From VFZS01 sp964353255 (GTDB lineage Bacteria > Acidobacteriota > Terriglobia > Bryobacterales > Bryobacteraceae): a DNA stretch of 52,323 nucleotides. Shown one piece after another: positions 49,131-52,323 of the stretch. The number at the start of each line of letters is the position of its first letter. The first letter of the stretch is position 1. The stretch is from positions 1 through 52,323 of the forward strand of contig CAYGVJ010000015.1 of assembly GCA_964353255.1 (NCBI GenBank), written 5' to 3'. The position numbers and the translations under genes are program-made. The notes beneath the pieces are model-generated. The model was not told the DNA's origin. It searched no databases and saw only the letters and a program-made list of their open reading frames with translations.

Positions 49131-49426
49131 GCAGATTGCAGACCATGACGCAAATCCGAATCGAGGCCAGCGACGTCTCCGGGCAGAAGGTCGTCAGCGT
49201 TCCCAACGTTCCGACCGATGCCACGGTGGGAGAAGTCATCCGCGGGCTGTTGCCGCTGATGGACCTGCCGGAAAACGACGCCGGGGGCCACCAACTGACC
49301 TATCACGCCCGCCTGGAGCGTGAAGGCCGCCATTTGCACGCCTCTGAACTCGTTTCCGACGCCCTGGAAACCGATGATCGGGTGGTCTTGCAGCCGAACA
49401 TCGATGCCGGGATCGACGGGGGGTAA
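49127..49426 (+). CDS. Ubiquitin-like protein ending in Gly-Gly
   Basis: 99 residues, ATG 49127 after GAAGGAGAG. The sequence has a beta-grasp pattern: TQIRIEASDVSGQKVVSVPN, a helix (TVGEVIRGLLPLMDLP), HQLTYHARLEREGRHL and a final strand DDRVVLQPN, then a flexible tail IDAGIDGG with Gly98-Gly99 at the very end. The exposed di-glycine needs no processing before E1 activation. Neighbours E1 and E2 upstream and JAMM protease downstream support the role as conjugated modifier. Sequence identity to ubiquitin is not visible; the call is by fold pattern and context. Confidence 0.88.
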   Translation: MSRLQTMTQIRIEASDVSGQKVVSVPNVPTDATVGEVIRGLLPLMDLPENDAGGHQLTYHARLEREGRHLHASELVSDALETDDRVVLQPNIDAGIDGG

Positions 49427-49448
49427 GAGGCGCCCCAGGAGGAGGCTG

Positions 49449-50480
49449 ATGCTCGCGAACCCATACCAGTACGCCTTGGAGATGTTCAATGATGATGGGA
49501 CGCCCCTGGGCCAGGTCCCGGTGGAAGTGGACTGGGAGCCGGCCCGGGAGTGGACCCGGTTCCTGGCCATCCGCCGGGGTGAGCTGCCGGTGGCGGAAGC
49601 TGGCCGGGCCGCCTCGGTGCAGCCGGTCTGGCACGGGAAGCTCGGCGAGCCGTACCTGGGCGGCTTCCGGGTTTCGATCTCCGGGAACGGCGCGGGCGGG
49701 GCGGCCGGCGACTTTCCCATAACGTACTTCGCGGGCCCGGCGCAGGCAGCCTCCTCCCAGTTCGTCGAGCGCGGCGAACTCAAGGACGGCGAGTACTTCA
49801 AGTACTCGGTGGTGGCGTTCCCGCGCCCTGCGGAGCGCCCGGCGGCTTCCGGCCTCGGGCTGACTGCCGAAGAGATTGCGCCGGTCCTGCCGCTGGTGGA
49901 AACACCTCTGGCGGGCTTTCTTGAGCGGGGCGTGCCGGCTGGGACTCTGGAGGCCCCGGACATGCCGGTTTTCATCCCCAGGCAGGTGCTGGAGGAGGCC
50001 GCGGCGCTTACCCGCGCCGCGGGCGAGCGGGAAACTGGCGGAATTCTGATCGGCCACCTGCGGCGAGATGCCGGTTTGCCGGAGATCTTCGCCGAGGTGA
50101 CCGCTCAGGTATGGGCTGAGCACACGGAAGGCTCGACCACCCGGCTGACGTTCACCGCGCAAACCTGGACCGCGGTTCAGGCCGCAATCGCTTTGCGCCG
50201 TCGCGGGGAGCTTTACCTGGGTTTCTGGCACAGCCACCCGGTCCAGGAGTGGTGCAAGACGTGCCCGCCGGAGAAGCAGCGTGCCTGCAGCCTGGCGAAG
50301 GGCTTCTTCAGCGCCGACGACCAGGCGTTGTTCCGGGCGATCTTTCCGCGCGCTTACAGCGTGGCGCTGGTGGCGACCGTGATTGCCGGCGATGAAGTGA
50401 AGCACACGCTGTTCGGCTGGCGCCAGGGGCTGGTTCAGCCGCGCGGCTACTACGTCATCGGAGGGGACCATGGAGCGTGA
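49449..50480 (+). CDS. JAMM/MPN-domain deconjugating protease
   Basis: 343 residues. ATG 49449 follows AGGAGG. The first about 170 residues form a domain of unknown fold (NPYQYALEMFNDDGTPLGQ to KYSVVAFPRP). The JAB domain has Glu195 (ERETGGILIG), His261-x-His263 (FWHSHP) and Ser288-x2-Asp291 (FFSADDQALF), the full zinc-ligand set. Between the His pair and the Ser there are 24 residues instead of about 7, and the insertion has Cys269, Cys272, Cys280 (EWCKTC, RAC). It would cleave the modifier from targets or trim a precursor. Its end overlaps the AAA+ start by 11 bases. Confidence 0.9.
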   Translation: MLANPYQYALEMFNDDGTPLGQVPVEVDWEPAREWTRFLAIRRGELPVAEAGRAASVQPVWHGKLGEPYLGGFRVSISGNGAGGAAGDFPITYFAGPAQAASSQFVERGELKDGEYFKYSVVAFPRPAERPAASGLGLTAEEIAPVLPLVETPLAGFLERGVPAGTLEAPDMPVFIPRQVLEEAAALTRAAGERETGGILIGHLRRDAGLPEIFAEVTAQVWAEHTEGSTTRLTFTAQTWTAVQAAIALRRRGELYLGFWHSHPVQEWCKTCPPEKQRACSLAKGFFSADDQALFRAIFPRAYSVALVATVIAGDEVKHTLFGWRQGLVQPRGYYVIGGDHGA

Positions 50481-52161
50481 CGCATTGAGAGATCCGGAGT
50501 TCGGCGTCCTGATGGGGCAATTGTGCGCGATAGGGGATAGCGCGCCCGGCGCGGAGGAGAAGCTGGGGCTGATGCAGGCCGTCCGCTCGCACTCCGCCGA
50601 GGTCGCCCAGCGCCTGGACCGGTTCTTCCTCGAGGAGGTGGCCAACCTGCGCCAGGGGCTGCTGGCGGCCAAAGAGAACCAGGAGAAGCTCAAGGAAGTG
50701 CTGGAGAGGCTGGCGGGCACGCCCTGGCATCCGGCCGTGTTCCTGGGGTCGGTCGAGACCGGGAACGGCCCGGCGGCCCTGGTGATCCATGGCGGGGCGC
50801 GGCGGGTGGTCAACCTGGCCGACGGGGTCCAGGCCGGGGCGCTCCAGGTCGGCGACGAAGTCCTGCTCTCGGGTGAACTTAACGCCCTGGTGGCCAAGAC
50901 TGCCGCCCGCGCCTTCCGCTGCGGCGAAACGGCCACCTTCGAGCGGTACACTCCAGACCGCCGGCTGGTGCTCCGCTCGCGCGAGGAAGAGATCGTCGTG
51001 GAGGCCGCCGGCTGGCTCGGAGGGGTCGAGTTCCACACCGGCGACCAGGTGCGCTTCGACCGCGCGGCCTGGCTGGCCTTCGAGAAAATCGAACGTTCCC
51101 GCGGCGGGCACTTTTTCCTGGAAGACACCCCGGCGGAGACCTTCGACGGTATCGGCGGCCTGGAGCGCCAGATCGAGGAGTTGCAGCAGACCTTCCGCCT
51201 GCACCTGTACCATGCGGCGACCGTTCGCAAGTACCGGCTGCCGCGCAAGAAGGCGGTGCTGGTGTGGGGTCCCCCCGGCACGGGCAAGACCATGCTGGCC
51301 CGGGCGCTGGCCAACTGGCTGGCGCAGTTGTCGAAGACCGGGCGGTCGCGCTTCATCAACGTCAAGCCCGGGGAGCTGCACAGCATGTGGTACGGCAAGA
51401 CCGAGGAGAACTACCGCGAGGTCTTCCGCATCGCCCGCCAGGTCGGCGAGGAGGAGCCGGAGGAGCCGGTGGTGATGTTCTTCGACGAGGTGGACGCGAT
51501 CGGGAGCTCGCGCGGCGAGTCGCTCAACCGCATCGACGACAAGGTGCTCAACTCCTTCATGGCCGAGCTGAACGGGCTGGAGGACCGGGGCAACGTAGTG
51601 GTGGTGACGGCCACCAACCGGCTGGAGGCGCTGGACCAGGCGCTGGTCCGCCCCGGCCGCCTGGGCGACCTGGTCATCCGGGTCCCGCGGCCGAACCGGC
51701 GGGCGGGCCGCGACATCCTGGGCAAGCATCTGGAAGCCGACGTACCCTATGTCCACGACGGCTGCGATCCGGGGGCAGCGCGCAAGGCCCTCATCGAGGC
51801 CGCCGTCGCGCAGGTCTACTCGCCGAATGCGGACAGCGACCTGGCGACCGTCGTTTTCCGCGACGGCAAGCGGCGCGCGGTCCGTGCGCGTGACTTGGTC
51901 AGCGGGGCCGAGCTGGCCAAGATCGCCCAGTCGGCCAAGCAGCGTGCCTGCCAGCGGGAAGCCGAGGCCGGCCCCTCCGGGGTGTCCGTCGAGGACATCC
52001 TGGCGGCCACGGCGGAGTTCTTCTCCTCAGCCACGCGGCTGCTGACTCCGGCCAACAGCCGCCGGTATCTGGATGACCTGCCGCAGGACGTGGACGTGGT
52101 TCGGGTGGATGCCGTCGAGCGCAAGGTGTCCCAACCGCATCGTTACCTCAAGGTGGCCTGA
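50470..52161 (+). CDS. Mpa/ARC-like AAA+ ATPase with OB folds
   Basis: 563 residues, ATG 50470 after GGAGGGG. Order: N-terminal coiled coil (about 40-83), two beta-rich OB-like domains (about 88-145 and 150-205), AAA+ domain (about 220-450). Walker A GPPGTGKT 267-274, Walker B VVMFFDEVDAIG (Asp339/Glu340), sensor-1 Asn383, Arg fingers RPGR 394-397. The aromatic pore loop is SMWYGKTEE (Trp307, Tyr308, Gly309). The coiled-coil/OB/AAA order is that of Mpa/ARC proteasomal ATPases. The C-terminus ends RYLKVA, not the GQYL-type tail that opens the proteasome gate. No proteasome gene is visible in the window. Likely unfolds modified proteins. Confidence 0.85.
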   Translation: MERDALRDPEFGVLMGQLCAIGDSAPGAEEKLGLMQAVRSHSAEVAQRLDRFFLEEVANLRQGLLAAKENQEKLKEVLERLAGTPWHPAVFLGSVETGNGPAALVIHGGARRVVNLADGVQAGALQVGDEVLLSGELNALVAKTAARAFRCGETATFERYTPDRRLVLRSREEEIVVEAAGWLGGVEFHTGDQVRFDRAAWLAFEKIERSRGGHFFLEDTPAETFDGIGGLERQIEELQQTFRLHLYHAATVRKYRLPRKKAVLVWGPPGTGKTMLARALANWLAQLSKTGRSRFINVKPGELHSMWYGKTEENYREVFRIARQVGEEEPEEPVVMFFDEVDAIGSSRGESLNRIDDKVLNSFMAELNGLEDRGNVVVVTATNRLEALDQALVRPGRLGDLVIRVPRPNRRAGRDILGKHLEADVPYVHDGCDPGAARKALIEAAVAQVYSPNADSDLATVVFRDGKRRAVRARDLVSGAELAKIAQSAKQRACQREAEAGPSGVSVEDILAATAEFFSSATRLLTPANSRRYLDDLPQDVDVVRVDAVERKVSQPHRYLKVA

Positions 52162-52165
52162 AACG

Positions 52166-52323
52166 ATGACCGAGAACACTTTCAATCCGCCGCGCCTGCC
52201 CAAGCTTTGCGGGGCGGACATCGAGCTGGGCAACTTCATTCTCGGCCTGCGCCGCGCCGGGGGCACCGGGTACGAAGCCTCGCGCGCCCTGCTGGGCGAG
52301 ATCGACGGCTTGCCGCGCGCCTC
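52166..52323 (+). CDS. Start of a Dop/PafA-like (Pup ligase superfamily) gene, 3' end outside window
   Basis: The first 52 residues follow the AAA+ stop by 4 bases. The segment LPKLCGADIELGNFI near residues 12-25 resembles the first strand GxExEYG/GIETEFG of Dop and PafA, whose Glu residues bind metal in this glutamine-synthetase-like fold. The resemblance is short, so the call is an inference supported by the upstream ATPase of proteasomal type. Other carboxylate-amine ligases (GCS-like) fit as well. Confidence 0.5.
   Translation, partial: MTENTFNPPRLPKLCGADIELGNFILGLRRAGGTGYEASRALLGEIDGLPRA

Noticed and set aside
46167..52323. Assignment of the operon to Bil or CBASS defence
   Set aside because: No CD-NTase, effector or E1-E2 fusion is present, and the ATPase and last gene point to a proteasome-like branch; antiviral function remains possible but unsupported here.
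1..52323. tRNA or rRNA genes and CRISPR arrays
   Set aside because: No T-loop/acceptor pairings or regularly spaced repeats other than those listed; a covariance search could still find one I missed.

Overview
The window looks like a GC-rich chromosome of an acidobacterium, probably Bryobacterales/Solibacter-like. That is inferred from two Oar-type TonB-dependent receptors of 1100-1300 residues with N-terminal carboxypeptidase-regulatory-like domains, a PEP-CTERM protein, a tricorn-like protease, WD40 and HEAT repeat proteins, and scattered toxin-antitoxin pairs. No 16S or other taxonomic marker is present, and I saw no tRNA, rRNA or CRISPR array.

Layout. 1-2.8 kb: leucine operon leuB(partial)-leuC-leuD. 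2.8-7 kb: a lone antitoxin-like gene, vapBC, a PspC protein, larB, a PEP-CTERM protein and a DUF192 lipoprotein. 7-19 kb: tricorn-like protease, GT39-type membrane glycosyltransferase, TonB-dependent receptor, lipoprotein and a second membrane glycosyltransferase-like protein. 19-25 kb: nucleotidyltransferase with a HEPN remnant, then dus-rnhA-barrel protein-nadD, and a HEAT-repeat gene that sits between two copies of the nadD 3' end, next to ridA. 25-35 kb: a mosaic in which four copies of the 3' end of a metallophosphoesterase gene separate a TonB-dependent receptor, a WD40 membrane protein and an array of four toxin-antitoxin cassettes. Each cassette ends in an integron-type attC site; no integrase is seen, so it is a CALIN-like array. 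35-45 kb: a two-component system, glmM-cdaR-cdaA (cyclic di-AMP synthesis and cell wall precursor), an EF-G paralogue, a LysM lytic transglycosylase and a histone-H1-like repeat protein.

45-52.3 kb: the most striking region, a tightly packed co-directional gene set encoding the parts of a ubiquitin-like pathway: an FHA-like/RING-like protein (candidate E3), a ThiF/E1 activating enzyme with a C-terminal zinc ribbon, a UBC-fold E2 with HPN and a catalytic Cys, a two-domain protein of unknown function, a ubiquitin-like protein ending in Gly-Gly, a JAMM protease, a Mpa/ARC-like AAA+ ATPase (coiled coil, OB folds, AAA) and the start of a gene that resembles Dop/PafA-type ligases. If the assignments hold, one operon would join ubiquitin-type conjugation (E1-E2-E3, deconjugation by JAMM) to proteasome-type unfolding and a pupylation-type enzyme. 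A HipA-like kinase gene lies just upstream.

The strongest candidates for new biology are this conjugation operon, the toxin-antitoxin attC array, and the repeated duplication of gene 3' ends (metallophosphoesterase, nadD) around inserted genes.
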